Source: RGIG1902 sp034926865 (lineage in GTDB: Bacteria; Bacillota; Clostridia; Oscillospirales; Butyricicoccaceae). Taken from it: a stretch of 64,000 bases of DNA. The position numbers and the translations under genes were made by a program. Location of the stretch: assembly GCA_034926865.1 (NCBI GenBank), contig JAYFQP010000003.1, forward strand, positions 1 to 64,000. The letters are read 5' to 3'. The notes beneath the pieces are model-generated. The model was not told the DNA's origin. It was given only the letters and a program-made list of their open reading frames with translations, and did not search any database. This document shows, one piece after another, positions 50,007 to 59,108 of the stretch; positions within the stretch are counted from its first letter, which is position 1, and each line of letters starts with the position of its first letter.

Positions 50007-52313
50007 ATGAAAAGATATATTTCGCTGCTTTTGGTATTTGTTCTGGCTGTCAGCGTAATCCCTTATGCCTCGGCATTTAAGGATATAACAGACTTTTCCG
50101 AAAGTGCAGCGGCGGAAAGCCTTGCTTCGCTTGGGATAATTGACAATGTTGACAACTTTAACCCAAATGACTGCCTTACAAGATCCCAGTTCTGCAAAAT
50201 CGCCGTTCTTGCGGCAGGCTTTACCGAAACCAGCCTTTACAGCGGTTACACCATCTACCCTGATGTGGCATCAAACACATGGTATGCCCCCTATGTTAAC
50301 GCCGCGGTTCGAAAATACGCGATTATCAAGGGTGATGAAAAGGGCAATTTTAACCCCGAGTCTAACATCACATACGGCGAGGCTGTAACGATAATGCTTC
50401 GTATGCTTGGCTATACAACAGCCGACATCGGCATGATGTGGCCGGCAGACTATGTGAATAAGGCTCAGTCGATGGGTCTTAGCAGCGGCATGAGAACCCA
50501 TGCAGCCGCAAATGCCATCACAAGGGGCCAAGCGGCGATTCTCCTTTGCAACATGCTTTTAAGCACAAACAAGGCTGGTACCGTTTTTGCCGCTACCGGC
50601 TTTTCGACAGGCAGCGCCGAAAGCATTCTCTTATCCACATCGCAGACTAACCCAAACCTTTCATCAAATCAGGCTGTGCTGTACCTGGATGATAAAAGCA
50701 CCACATATGCCACGACAGGAACTATCAGCCCCACTCTCTGCGGGCTCAAGGGAATACCGGTTTTTTCCAGCACCAGCCAAAGCCGCATCAGGGGGTTTAT
50801 CGCAGATATCGGAGGCGCCGAAATAGAAGAGGTAACTTCGGTATCGTCATCAGCCCTGACGGTAGGCACAGGAAAAATAAACGTTCCCCGAGATACTTTA
50901 ACTATGGCGGGAGGGTCAGTTGGAACATACATCACCTGCTGGTTTGATATAAAGGCCGGGGATAAAATAACGCTTTATTATGATGACAGCGGTGAGCTTG
51001 AGCTTATCTCAACTCTAAACAGCGCCGTAAGCTACAACAAAACATATATCTATGGCGCTGATACCGCTTCTTTTCCATCAAACGCCACATACATAAAAAA
51101 CGGCATTAAGATTTCTGCAAGTGACCTTTCAAACTACGATGTAATATCATACTCACAGACAAACAATACTTACTATGTTTCTTCCGACAGGGTGACGCTG
51201 CTCTACCAGAGCGGCTCCCCTGTCTATTCAAACCCGTCAGTAATAAAGGCCGGCAACAAGACATTTTCGGTATCTGAGAAAGCGGGTTCTTACTTTAATC
51301 AGTCAGGAATAAAGGTTGGCGGTAAAATTACCCTTCTGCTCGATTACAGCGGCAATCTGGCCGCAGTGATGCCCGCAAGCAAGGTTACCGCAAAAGCTAT
51401 AGGCGTACTTTCTTCCCTGAGCGACAGCTCCTGCACTATCAACCTTGCATGCGGGCTAACGCTTACAGGCACACCAAGCACGAGTGGATACACCATAATG
51501 TCTTATAACGGGCAGCATGTCAGCAGCCTCTATAAGCTTCAGGGGCAACTTGTGGAAACCTCTCAGAACAGCGATGGCCTCTTTACCTTTAATACAGTTG
51601 CCCTTTCAGGTGGAACATCCGGCGATCTTGATCTATCCAAGCGAGTATTAGGTAAAAAATCTCTTGCCCAAAATATCCGAATTTACGAATGCTCCGCAAG
51701 GGGAATGGCACTTCATGAGATCTCCCTGGAGGATTTACCCGCAGCCACTGTTGACAGTTCTAAAGTTCTTCATTCCGAAACAGATACTCAAGGCAACATA
51801 AACATGGTCGTTTTAGAAGATGTCACAGGCGACAGATTTATCTATGGCATGATAAAACTGACAAGCGAAAAAGTACAGACTGATGACTCCCTTGATGGAA
51901 GCACAAATTATCAGACACAGTATAGTTTTACAGTAAAAACTGCAAGCAATATATACAGCTATACAACAGTTTACAAGCCAACCGAAATGACTACAATAAA
52001 TCCTGAATATATCCCCGGTGCTATATCAACGGATCTTGTCGGCGACAATGCACGTTCTTATAACTTCGTAACACCTGCCTTCAAGCTTTCAAAAGCTGCT
52101 ACTGTCACTCGTGACAGCTTTGATGCATATCGCGGTGTAAAAATTAACGGCAAGTATGTTCCAGTGGAAAAAGACGTTGTTATATATTCATCTTCCGGCA
52201 AAACATTTCTTTCCTCTCTTTCAGAGGCAAGAGCCAATTTCACAAGCTTTTCCATCTATCTTGACAGGCCTGTAAGCGAAGGAGGCACAGTCAGGGTAAT
52301 AACGGTACAATAA
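50007..52313 (+). CDS. secreted SLH-domain protein, last gene of the MacAB-like operon
   Basis: This 768-residue exported protein has a signal peptide (1-23, cleavage near ASA-F) and three SLH repeats at the N-terminus (about 24-190), with FKDITDFSES, NNFNP-like NFNPNDCLTRSQF, YPDVASNTWYAPYVN and NFNPESNITYGEAVT. The remainder (about 200-768) is a beta-rich, Ser/Thr-rich region of unrecognised family. SLH domains would fix it to the wall. It follows the permease gene by 17 bp, so the exporter and the surface protein are expressed together; whether it is a substrate, a partner or a wall dock of the exporter is unknown. Confidence 0.85.
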   Translation: MKRYISLLLVFVLAVSVIPYASAFKDITDFSESAAAESLASLGIIDNVDNFNPNDCLTRSQFCKIAVLAAGFTETSLYSGYTIYPDVASNTWYAPYVNAAVRKYAIIKGDEKGNFNPESNITYGEAVTIMLRMLGYTTADIGMMWPADYVNKAQSMGLSSGMRTHAAANAITRGQAAILLCNMLLSTNKAGTVFAATGFSTGSAESILLSTSQTNPNLSSNQAVLYLDDKSTTYATTGTISPTLCGLKGIPVFSSTSQSRIRGFIADIGGAEIEEVTSVSSSALTVGTGKINVPRDTLTMAGGSVGTYITCWFDIKAGDKITLYYDDSGELELISTLNSAVSYNKTYIYGADTASFPSNATYIKNGIKISASDLSNYDVISYSQTNNTYYVSSDRVTLLYQSGSPVYSNPSVIKAGNKTFSVSEKAGSYFNQSGIKVGGKITLLLDYSGNLAAVMPASKVTAKAIGVLSSLSDSSCTINLACGLTLTGTPSTSGYTIMSYNGQHVSSLYKLQGQLVETSQNSDGLFTFNTVALSGGTSGDLDLSKRVLGKKSLAQNIRIYECSARGMALHEISLEDLPAATVDSSKVLHSETDTQGNINMVVLEDVTGDRFIYGMIKLTSEKVQTDDSLDGSTNYQTQYSFTVKTASNIYSYTTVYKPTEMTTINPEYIPGAISTDLVGDNARSYNFVTPAFKLSKAATVTRDSFDAYRGVKINGKYVPVEKDVVIYSSSGKTFLSSLSEARANFTSFSIYLDRPVSEGGTVRVITVQ

Positions 52314-52436
52314 ACCACTTTTTCCTATTTATTTTGGTTATTTCAAGCGCAAAATCTATAAAATATTTACATACTTTTTTAATTATTTGAGTTATAATAG
52401 AAACAAATACAAACTATATATTCGGAGGTAATAAAT

Positions 52437-53021
52437 ATGGCTTTTTTAGACAAACTCAGTGAAATCGCAAAAAACGTAAGCGACATGACGGTCGAGCTTG
52501 CCAAAAATGTTGGTGATAAGACAGGCGAAATGCTCGAAGTCGGCAAACTCAACGCGCAAATATCTTCAGCAAATAATTCCATCGAAGAACTCAAGACCCG
52601 CCTTGGCGACTATTACTGGAACTTATTCAACAAGGGTGAAAAACTTGACGACGATGCTATAGTCCTTTGCAACACCATTAAAGAATACAGCGAAGAAATC
52701 GCATCCCTCAAGGTGCAGCTTGCACAGCTCAAAGCAAAACGCCAGGAGGCTTTTTCGCAGAAATGCCCCGCATGCTCAACGCTCAACTCTCCCGATGCTG
52801 TCTTCTGTAAAAACTGTGGAACAAAGCTTGAAGAAGAAACAGAGAACCCATTGGAGCAAGATGCCGAGCCAACCGAAACATGCACATGCTGCAATTGTAG
52901 TGAAGAGACATGCGAGTGCCAAGACACACCCGCGGAACCCGAAAAGAAGACCTGCTCAAATTGTGGCGCAGAAAACGAAAGCAATAATACTTTCTGCGAC
53001 AAATGCGGAAGCAAGCTTTAA
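52437..53021 (+). CDS. coiled-coil and double zinc-ribbon protein
   Basis: This 194-residue protein has an N-terminal helical part (1-105) with heptad-like stretches, then a zinc ribbon (about 108-135, CPACSTLNSPDAVFCKNCG). A Cys-rich acidic linker (about 148-165, TCTCCNCSEETCEC) and a second zinc ribbon (about 172-192, CSNCGAENESNNTFCDKCG) follow. The linker alone has six Cys. Similar zinc-ribbon proteins in Firmicutes are of unknown function. There is no signal peptide. The ATG follows GGAGGTAA, and a strong terminator follows the gene. Confidence 0.85.
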   Translation: MAFLDKLSEIAKNVSDMTVELAKNVGDKTGEMLEVGKLNAQISSANNSIEELKTRLGDYYWNLFNKGEKLDDDAIVLCNTIKEYSEEIASLKVQLAQLKAKRQEAFSQKCPACSTLNSPDAVFCKNCGTKLEEETENPLEQDAEPTETCTCCNCSEETCECQDTPAEPEKKTCSNCGAENESNNTFCDKCGSKL

Positions 53022-53037
53022 TTTAAACGGAGTTCGG

Positions 53038-53059
53038 AAGGCCCCTTCATGGGGCCTTT
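53038..53059 (+). terminator. terminator of the zinc-ribbon gene
   Basis: AAGGCCCC (53038-53045) pairs with GGGGCCTT (53051-53058), followed by TCTTTT. Confidence 0.85.
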
Positions 53060-53199
53060 CTTTTATTGATCTGAAATGCCTTTCGGCATATAATATTACT
53101 GTCCCTGATCTGATACGGCCGGCAGCATGATAATATAAATATTAGCATGCTGCGATTATTCCCGCGATTTAGGCACTTTCGGAAAGGAGAACGACATTA

Positions 53200-54009
53200 T
53201 TGAAAATTATTGACGCGCACATCCATTTCAAAAAGAGCATAGGATTTGACCAGCTGGCGCTTGCTTCAGGCCATGTTAACACCGAAGCTCATCTCAAAGA
53301 CACCTTTGACAGCATGGGCATTATGAAAGCCGTTGTAATGGGCAACGGCCCTATAGATAAACTTGAGGCTTACCCTTCTTTTCTAAGCTACTGTGTGGGT
53401 TTTGACAGTTCTGCTATGGCAAACGCAAAGGAAACCATTATCCTGAGCTGTCTTGAAAACCATCTTCGCCGGCCTAACTGCTGCGGCATAAAGCTTTATC
53501 CCGGTTATAACCGCCAATATATAACAGATAAAGCATATTTTCCGTTTTATGACCTTGCCGCACAATATAAAAAACCCGTGGCAATTCATACGGGCGCCAC
53601 GGCGAACGACCACTCACATCTGAAATACTGCCATCCATTGATAATAGACGAGCTTGCCGCCGATTTTCCGCACACCACATTTGTGATATGCCATTACGGC
53701 AATCCCTGGGTGCTGGATGCGGCAGCCGTATTAGATAAAAACAAAAACGTCTGCGCTGATCTTTCCGGAATACTTGACGGAGGGCTTCACGATATAGACG
53801 CTTACTGCCGGGAAAACAGCGGGTATGTTGAATATCTGAAAACATGGATAAAATATCCCATTGCCTTTGACAGAATAATGTACGGCAGCGATTGGCCGCT
53901 TATCAATATGTCACAGTATACGGATTTTATTTCAAGACTTGTGCCACCCTCTTGTCTTGAGGATGTCTTTTTCAATAACGCCAATATGATTTACTCCCTC
54001 GGCCTTTAA
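53200..54009 (+). CDS. amidohydrolase family protein (Amidohydro_2 type)
   Basis: This 269-residue metal-dependent hydrolase or decarboxylase has a TIM-barrel core. The N-terminal DAHIHF (5-10) supplies the first metal ligands, then VAIHTGA, ICHYGNPW and a final MYGSDWPL supply the others. This is the pattern of the ACMSD/Amidohydro_2 group. The substrate is unknown. The start is TTG at 53200 with GGAGAA upstream. Its stop codon lies inside the terminator hairpin that follows. Confidence 0.85.
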   Translation: MKIIDAHIHFKKSIGFDQLALASGHVNTEAHLKDTFDSMGIMKAVVMGNGPIDKLEAYPSFLSYCVGFDSSAMANAKETIILSCLENHLRRPNCCGIKLYPGYNRQYITDKAYFPFYDLAAQYKKPVAIHTGATANDHSHLKYCHPLIIDELAADFPHTTFVICHYGNPWVLDAAAVLDKNKNVCADLSGILDGGLHDIDAYCRENSGYVEYLKTWIKYPIAFDRIMYGSDWPLINMSQYTDFISRLVPPSCLEDVFFNNANMIYSLGL

Positions 54010-54023
54010 GGCCGAGGGTTTTT
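53996..54023 (+). terminator. terminator overlapping the amidohydrolase stop codon
   Basis: CCCTCGGCCTT (53996-54006) pairs with AAGGCCGAGGG (54008-54018), followed by five T. The TAA at 54007-54009 is in the loop. Confidence 0.88.
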
Positions 54024-54041
54024 CTATTTTTACCGCAATGA

Positions 54042-54069
54042 AAAAAGGCACGTAAAAACGCGCCTTTTT
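54042..54069 (-). terminator. terminator of the peptide importer operon
   Basis: A-rich AAAAAGGC-x-CG and CG-x-GCCTTTTT arms flank a TAAAAA loop, with T-runs on the minus strand past the end of the last C45 gene. Confidence 0.65.
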
Positions 54070-54091
54070 CCGGAGAGAAATATGTGGATAA

Positions 54092-55141
54092 TTAAAGCTT
54101 ATATGTTCTGAACTCCCCCGTGCATGGAGGGCCGGAACATATATGTGCCTCTCCTGCCATAAAATCATATATCTCGCAGGCCACTGTGATGGAACGCTTG
54201 CTAAGCTCAAGCGAAGGGTCTGCAGGATGACGGCAGATAGCCTTAGGATAATTTTCATGATCTGCCATGCAAAGCTTTATATATGGCACATTAATCTCAC
54301 TGTGCTTTTTCATAAGAAGTTCCCTTAGCCTTTGATCTCTTGGGCTTGTGTCCAGTATCTGAAGCTTGGGCTGCACTACAAAGTGGTTTGCATGTGTGAG
54401 TACACCTTTATAAGGCACGATCTCGTCGGCGCCCGAGGGATACACCTCAAAATCTATGGCACGTCCATCAGCTGAGGCAACCATGGTATTGCAGGATACC
54501 CTTCGGCTGAAAGCCCTGATATAGTCGCAAGCATCCTCGAAGCTCTTTGATTTGAGCACATGCCGTCTCATAAAGCATGTGGGGACTGCGATTCCCTCGC
54601 TGTCTTCTGCAGACTGAAGATTATTGCTGACTATGGCCACACCCGATGTATTCATACCGTCCCTCAGGAGCTGGCCGGCCTCGCCTATTCCGATGATGCG
54701 GCTGCCATCGGGCTGGGTAATATGAAGCACAACTACATTGTCCATGATCCCGACTCTGTAATCCCAGTTCTTGAACAGGAAGGTCTTGCCCTCTTTCGCC
54801 GCTTCAGGCATTACTGCTGCCGTTGTACACTCCTTGGGTTTAGGGAACTTTGTTATCTCATAGCGGCAGTTCAAAACCATAACATCTGCAAGCGATATGC
54901 CGGCCCCCGCCGCAATTCCCTTTACCTCCTCAACTTCCTCAGGAAGCTCTTTTTCAAGAAGGGGAAGATATCCCATGGCAAAAGCCTTTATATCATCCCA
55001 TGTCTTGCCGTAACCTTTTGAAAAAACGTTCTTGTAATCCTCTACTCCGGCAAGAATCTTATCCCTTGCCTGAAGACCGTACTCATAGCCGCACTCATAC
55101 GGAGTCCTGCCATTAATTTCAATATACTGAAGCTGCTGCAT
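54092..55141 (-). CDS. peptidase C45 family (acyl-CoA:6-APA acyltransferase-like), copy 1
   Basis: This 349-residue Ntn-type hydrolase or acyltransferase is related to fungal isopenicillin-N acyltransferase. Family members self-cleave just before a Cys that becomes the N-terminal nucleophile; here Cys105 in PKECTTAAV is the clear candidate. An NCRYEITK segment precedes it, and FKNWD and ANHFV, typical of the group, follow. No signal peptide, so the enzyme acts in the cytosol. It is the last gene of the importer operon, 15 bp after its paralogue. Probable task: removing or transferring acyl groups on imported peptides or amino acids; the actual substrate is not known. Confidence 0.85.
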   Translation of the reverse strand: MQQLQYIEINGRTPYECGYEYGLQARDKILAGVEDYKNVFSKGYGKTWDDIKAFAMGYLPLLEKELPEEVEEVKGIAAGAGISLADVMVLNCRYEITKFPKPKECTTAAVMPEAAKEGKTFLFKNWDYRVGIMDNVVVLHITQPDGSRIIGIGEAGQLLRDGMNTSGVAIVSNNLQSAEDSEGIAVPTCFMRRHVLKSKSFEDACDYIRAFSRRVSCNTMVASADGRAIDFEVYPSGADEIVPYKGVLTHANHFVVQPKLQILDTSPRDQRLRELLMKKHSEINVPYIKLCMADHENYPKAICRHPADPSLELSKRSITVACEIYDFMAGEAHICSGPPCTGEFRTYKL

Positions 55142-55156
55142 GATTTACCGCCTTTC

Positions 55157-56206
55157 TTAAAGCTTATAGGCTATATATTCCCCTTCACAGGGGTTTCCGT
55201 AACAAATATGTGCCGTGTTCTCCGCAAAATCTATTATCATAGATGCCACTGTCATCCTGTCTCTGCTGTATGCGTCGCCGTTAGGATTCACATGGCCGCA
55301 TATGGAAAGAGGATAATACTCATGGTCTTTCATACACTCCTTGATGTATTCAACATCGATTGAACCGTTTCTTTTATTAAGCAGATAATAAAGCCTCGTG
55401 TCCCTGTTTTTTGCCCTATTGGGAAAAGCGTCGACCTCCGGTGTCACTACAAAGTGATTTGCATGGGTAACGATCCCGTCCTCCGGCTCCACGACATCTA
55501 TATGCCCCGGAAAGACCTCCATATTGCAGACCTTTCCCTCCGCCCCGACTATCATGATATTGTTGGAGACGCACCTGGGCACATCACGAACAAGCTCTAC
55601 GGCCTCTTCAAAGCTGCTGCACGCAAGAACCTTTCTTCTAAGGAAGGTTACCGGAATACCCGTCCCTCCATAATCGTGTATAGACTGAAGCGCGTTATTG
55701 CATATGGCAACGCCGAAGGAATTAAACCCCTCCCGCATCATCTGCCCGGCCTCTGTCCAGCCTATGGCGCTATACTCCTTTGTATGTATGTGCAAAAGTA
55801 CAAGATGGGGCATAACTCCGCTTGAAAAATCCCAGTTCTTTACGGCGTAGGTCTTGCCGCTGCCGCTTGCCTGTGGTAGTATGGCCGCTGTTGTACACTC
55901 GGGTACCTTTGGCAGCTTGGTTATCTCATAACGGCAATTTACAGCCATGATGTCGCCTATATCCTGCCCGCTTCCAGAAGCCACGCCTTTAGCCTCTTCC
56001 ATAACCTCAGGCATACGCTCCTCAATTACAGGCGCATAACCCATCGCATATTTTACGATCTGACTCCATGCCTGCCCTCCGTCTTCAAACTTCCGGCGAT
56101 AATACTCGATGCAGATTTTAATATATTCTTCGGCCTGCACACCATATTGAACGCCTCTTTCGAAAGGTGTATCCGCTGTTATCTCTATTACGGGAAACTT
56201 ATTCAT
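55157..56206 (-). CDS. peptidase C45 family (acyl-CoA:6-APA acyltransferase-like), copy 2
   Basis: A tandem paralogue of the downstream gene, also 349 residues with the start chosen at ATG 56206; a TTG at 56260 would add 18 residues that overlap the ATPase gene and match nothing in the paralogue. The nucleophile is Cys104 in VPECTTAAI, with NCRYEITK before it, and VKNWD and ANHFV after it. Its identity to copy 1 is spread along the whole length, which argues for duplication followed by divergence. The ribosome binding site is weak, so translation may be coupled to the preceding ATPase gene. Confidence 0.85.
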   Translation of the reverse strand: MNKFPVIEITADTPFERGVQYGVQAEEYIKICIEYYRRKFEDGGQAWSQIVKYAMGYAPVIEERMPEVMEEAKGVASGSGQDIGDIMAVNCRYEITKLPKVPECTTAAILPQASGSGKTYAVKNWDFSSGVMPHLVLLHIHTKEYSAIGWTEAGQMMREGFNSFGVAICNNALQSIHDYGGTGIPVTFLRRKVLACSSFEEAVELVRDVPRCVSNNIMIVGAEGKVCNMEVFPGHIDVVEPEDGIVTHANHFVVTPEVDAFPNRAKNRDTRLYYLLNKRNGSIDVEYIKECMKDHEYYPLSICGHVNPNGDAYSRDRMTVASMIIDFAENTAHICYGNPCEGEYIAYKL

Positions 56207-56252
56207 AATATTATTCTTCGCCTCAGAGGCAAGTTTACCTTCTTTCTCAGGA

Positions 56253-57200
56253 TTATACAAGGCGGCATGCCACCTGATGACCGGGCGCTATTTCCTTAAG
56301 CGCAAGCCCCGGTTCTCTGCACTCAGGACGAACCTGAGGGCATCTGTCGGCAAAACGACAGCCTGGGGGTGGATTTATCGGGCTTGTTACCTCTCCCTCA
56401 ATAATATGAAGTTCCTTTCGGTGTTTTAGGCTTGGAATCGGTATTGCCTGAAGCAAAGCTTGTGTATACGGGTGCGTAGGATGGCTGAAAAGCTCATCAG
56501 TAGTGGCAAACTCAACACACTGCCCAAGATACATTACTGCTATATGGTGGCTTATATGCTTGATAACGCTTAAATCGTGGGTTACAAACATATATGTCAA
56601 GCCGATATTATCCTGAAGATCCATGAGGAGATTAAGTATTTGGGCCTGTATCGAAACATCCAGCGCCGATACCGGCTCATCGCAGACAATAAATTCAGGG
56701 TCAACAGCAAGCGCCCTTGCTATGCCGATACGCTGCCTTCTGCCCCCATCAAGCTCATGCGGATATGTATTGACAAATCTTTCGGCAATGCCTACGATCT
56801 CCATAAGCCTGTCGACTTTTTCTTCCATCTCAGCCTTTGAAGGCACCACTTTTGTAACCTTCATTGGTTCCATAATTATCTCACTTACCGACATGCGGGG
56901 ATTAAGCGAAGTAAACGGGTCCTGAAAAATGATCTGCATTTTCCGGCGCATTTCCTTCATCTTGTGCTTATTATAATTTAGTATACTTTCGCCGTTATAA
57001 AGAATATCTCCGCTCGTAGGCTCAATAAGCCGGAGTATGGTCCTGCCGAGGGTGGATTTTCCGCATCCGGATTCCCCCACGACACCGAGAGTCTGCCCCT
57101 TCTCTATCTTGATATTAACATGATCAACCGCATGAAGAGGACCGGATTTTGTGCTGAAGTATTTTACAAGTTCCCTTGTTTCAATAAGAGGTGCAGCCAT
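56253..57200 (-). CDS. dipeptide/oligopeptide ABC transporter ATPase (DppF/OppF type)
   Basis: This 315-residue ATPase has Walker A GESGCGKST, signature ELDGGRRQRIGIARAL, Walker B FIVCDEPVSALD and VTHDLS. The signature has Asp for the usual Ser and Arg for the usual Gln, a variant found in some clostridial OppF proteins. A C-terminal oligopeptide-type Cys-containing motif is present (PPGCRFADRCPQ), a [4Fe-4S] site in related DppD/F proteins. It is the partner of the DppD-type ATPase encoded 16 bp upstream. Confidence 0.93.
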   Translation of the reverse strand: MAAPLIETRELVKYFSTKSGPLHAVDHVNIKIEKGQTLGVVGESGCGKSTLGRTILRLIEPTSGDILYNGESILNYNKHKMKEMRRKMQIIFQDPFTSLNPRMSVSEIIMEPMKVTKVVPSKAEMEEKVDRLMEIVGIAERFVNTYPHELDGGRRQRIGIARALAVDPEFIVCDEPVSALDVSIQAQILNLLMDLQDNIGLTYMFVTHDLSVIKHISHHIAVMYLGQCVEFATTDELFSHPTHPYTQALLQAIPIPSLKHRKELHIIEGEVTSPINPPPGCRFADRCPQVRPECREPGLALKEIAPGHQVACRLV

Positions 57201-57216
57201 TATTCTTGGTCCTCCT

Positions 57217-58194
57217 TTATATTTGCGCTGGGATGGCGAAAAGATGACACCTTATGGCATGGGTGCCATTTTCAGTAAAATCAGGGGCTGTGGTTTTACA
57301 AATGTCCATTCTTTTGGGGCATCTGTCATAAAAATGACAGCCCTGCGGAATCACGGTAGGATCAGGCATAAGCCCCTCAATTGGCGTCAAGCGCCTGGTC
57401 TTTTCCACCATGTTAGGTATTGAGCCGAAAAGCCCCACGGTATACGGATGGTGATGCTCATTTTCGTAAATATCCTCTACCGTTCCCTTTTCTATTATCT
57501 CCCCTGAATATATGACCGCAACGCTGTTGCATACCTGAGCCACTACGCCAAGATCATGAGTTATCATCAGCATGGCCGTACCAAGCTTTTCCTTGAGCTC
57601 GTTCATCATTTTAAGAACCTGTGCCTGTATCGTCACATCGAGTGCCGTAGTGGGCTCATCGGCCAGAAGAAGCCTGGGATTGCAGGCAAGCGCTATTGCG
57701 ATGACGATCCTCTGTTTCATGCCGCCGGAAAACTGGTGCGGATACTCTCCCTTGCGCGCTGCCGGTATGCCGACCATCTCCATCATTTCATCAACCTGAA
57801 CCTCTACCTCATCATGGCTCATATGTGGGTTATGCAGACGTATTACCTCGCCTATCTGGCTTCCCACGGTATGTATCGGGTTCAGCGCACTCATAGGATC
57901 AGAGAATATCATCGAGATATCGTTGCCCCTCATTGCTCTCATATCCGCTTCAGTAGCGTTAATAAGCTTTTTGCCGTCAAATGTTATTTCTCCTTCGGTA
58001 ATAAAACCCACCCTATCGGGTAAGAGCTTCATTATACTGAGGGCAATAGTACTCTTCCCCGCGCCTGTCTCCCCGACAAGGCCAAGGGTTTCTCCCTTTT
58101 CGATAGAAAGATCTATACCGTTAAGGGCATAAACATTATCCTCGTCAGTTTTATACATAACATGGAGGTTATTTATTTCAAGTAACTTGCTCAT
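57217..58194 (-). CDS. dipeptide/oligopeptide ABC transporter ATPase (DppD/OppD type)
   Basis: This 325-residue ATPase has Walker A GETGAGKST, signature QFSGGMKQRIVIAIAL, Walker B LLADEPTTALD and MITHDLG. The C-terminal oligopeptide extension carries the Cys motif PQGCHFYDRCPKRMDIC. The start has GGAGGAAT. It forms a heterodimer with the downstream OppF-type ATPase to drive uptake. Confidence 0.94.
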   Translation of the reverse strand: MSKLLEINNLHVMYKTDEDNVYALNGIDLSIEKGETLGLVGETGAGKSTIALSIMKLLPDRVGFITEGEITFDGKKLINATEADMRAMRGNDISMIFSDPMSALNPIHTVGSQIGEVIRLHNPHMSHDEVEVQVDEMMEMVGIPAARKGEYPHQFSGGMKQRIVIAIALACNPRLLLADEPTTALDVTIQAQVLKMMNELKEKLGTAMLMITHDLGVVAQVCNSVAVIYSGEIIEKGTVEDIYENEHHHPYTVGLFGSIPNMVEKTRRLTPIEGLMPDPTVIPQGCHFYDRCPKRMDICKTTAPDFTENGTHAIRCHLFAIPAQI

Positions 58195-58208
58195 TTTCTA
58201 TTCCTCCA

Positions 58209-59108
58209 CTAATTTCTCAGCCTGGGATCCATTGCATCCCTAAGCCCGTCACCCATAAGGGTAAGAGACATAACCGACAGTACAACAGCAACTCCGGGGA
58301 AAAGGGCCAGGTGCGGATAATATCTCATCTGGTTCTTAGCTTCCGAAAGCATGCTGCCCCATTCGGGCGTAGGCTCGGATACGCCTAGGCCGACGAAGCT
58401 GAGGGAGGCTATGGTAAGTACTGAGCGTGCTACCGTCTGTGTAACCTGCACGAGGATAGGCCCCATGGCATTGGGGATTATATGACGGAAGATTATCCTT
58501 CCGTCAGTTGTTCCGCAGGCACGAGCCGCCTCAATATAGTCCATACCTTTTACTCCCATTACCGATGAACGGACTATTCGGCTCATTCTGGGGATTTGTG
58601 ATATTCCCATCGATAATATTAGGTTAAAAAGGCTTGAGCCCAGCGCGGAAATCAATGTTATAGCCAACAACGTACTCGGTATGGCCATAAAGACATCCAT
58701 TATCCTCATTAGAAGATTGTCTACTCTTCCGCCGTAATATGCTGCCGAAGCACCTATAAGGGAGCCAAAAGTAAGCGAAACGAATACTGTGGCAATACCA
58801 ACAAACATCGATATTCTGCCGCCGTATACCACCCTTGCGAACTCGTCTCTGCCAAATTGATCGGTGCCGAACCAATGGTCGGTACTTGGAAGCTGATAAC
58901 GGTTTTTAATGGTCTGTTCAAGAGCATCAACATCATAATTCAAATAAAGATCAGCCCCAAGAACCAAAAACATCATCAGTATGAATATAATCATACCAAA
59001 AAACGCCAGCTTATTGCGTTTGAAACGTCCCCAGACGACCTTGGCTTGACTCTTCTTTTTATACTTAGGTTTACCGGGAGCAGCAGCCTGTTGAGAAACA
59101 GTACTCAT
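58209..59108 (-). CDS. dipeptide/oligopeptide ABC transporter permease (DppC/OppC type)
   Basis: This 299-residue permease has a charged N-terminus, a first helix (about 33-54), the OppC N-terminal signature and five further helices. The HWFGTDQFGRDEFARVVYGGR segment before the core and the loop GVKGMDYIEAARACGTTDGRI are typical of OppC. Its start overlaps the dppB stop codon by 4 bp (ATGA). Confidence 0.94.
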   Translation of the reverse strand: MSTVSQQAAAPGKPKYKKKSQAKVVWGRFKRNKLAFFGMIIFILMMFLVLGADLYLNYDVDALEQTIKNRYQLPSTDHWFGTDQFGRDEFARVVYGGRISMFVGIATVFVSLTFGSLIGASAAYYGGRVDNLLMRIMDVFMAIPSTLLAITLISALGSSLFNLILSMGISQIPRMSRIVRSSVMGVKGMDYIEAARACGTTDGRIIFRHIIPNAMGPILVQVTQTVARSVLTIASLSFVGLGVSEPTPEWGSMLSEAKNQMRYYPHLALFPGVAVVLSVMSLTLMGDGLRDAMDPRLRN

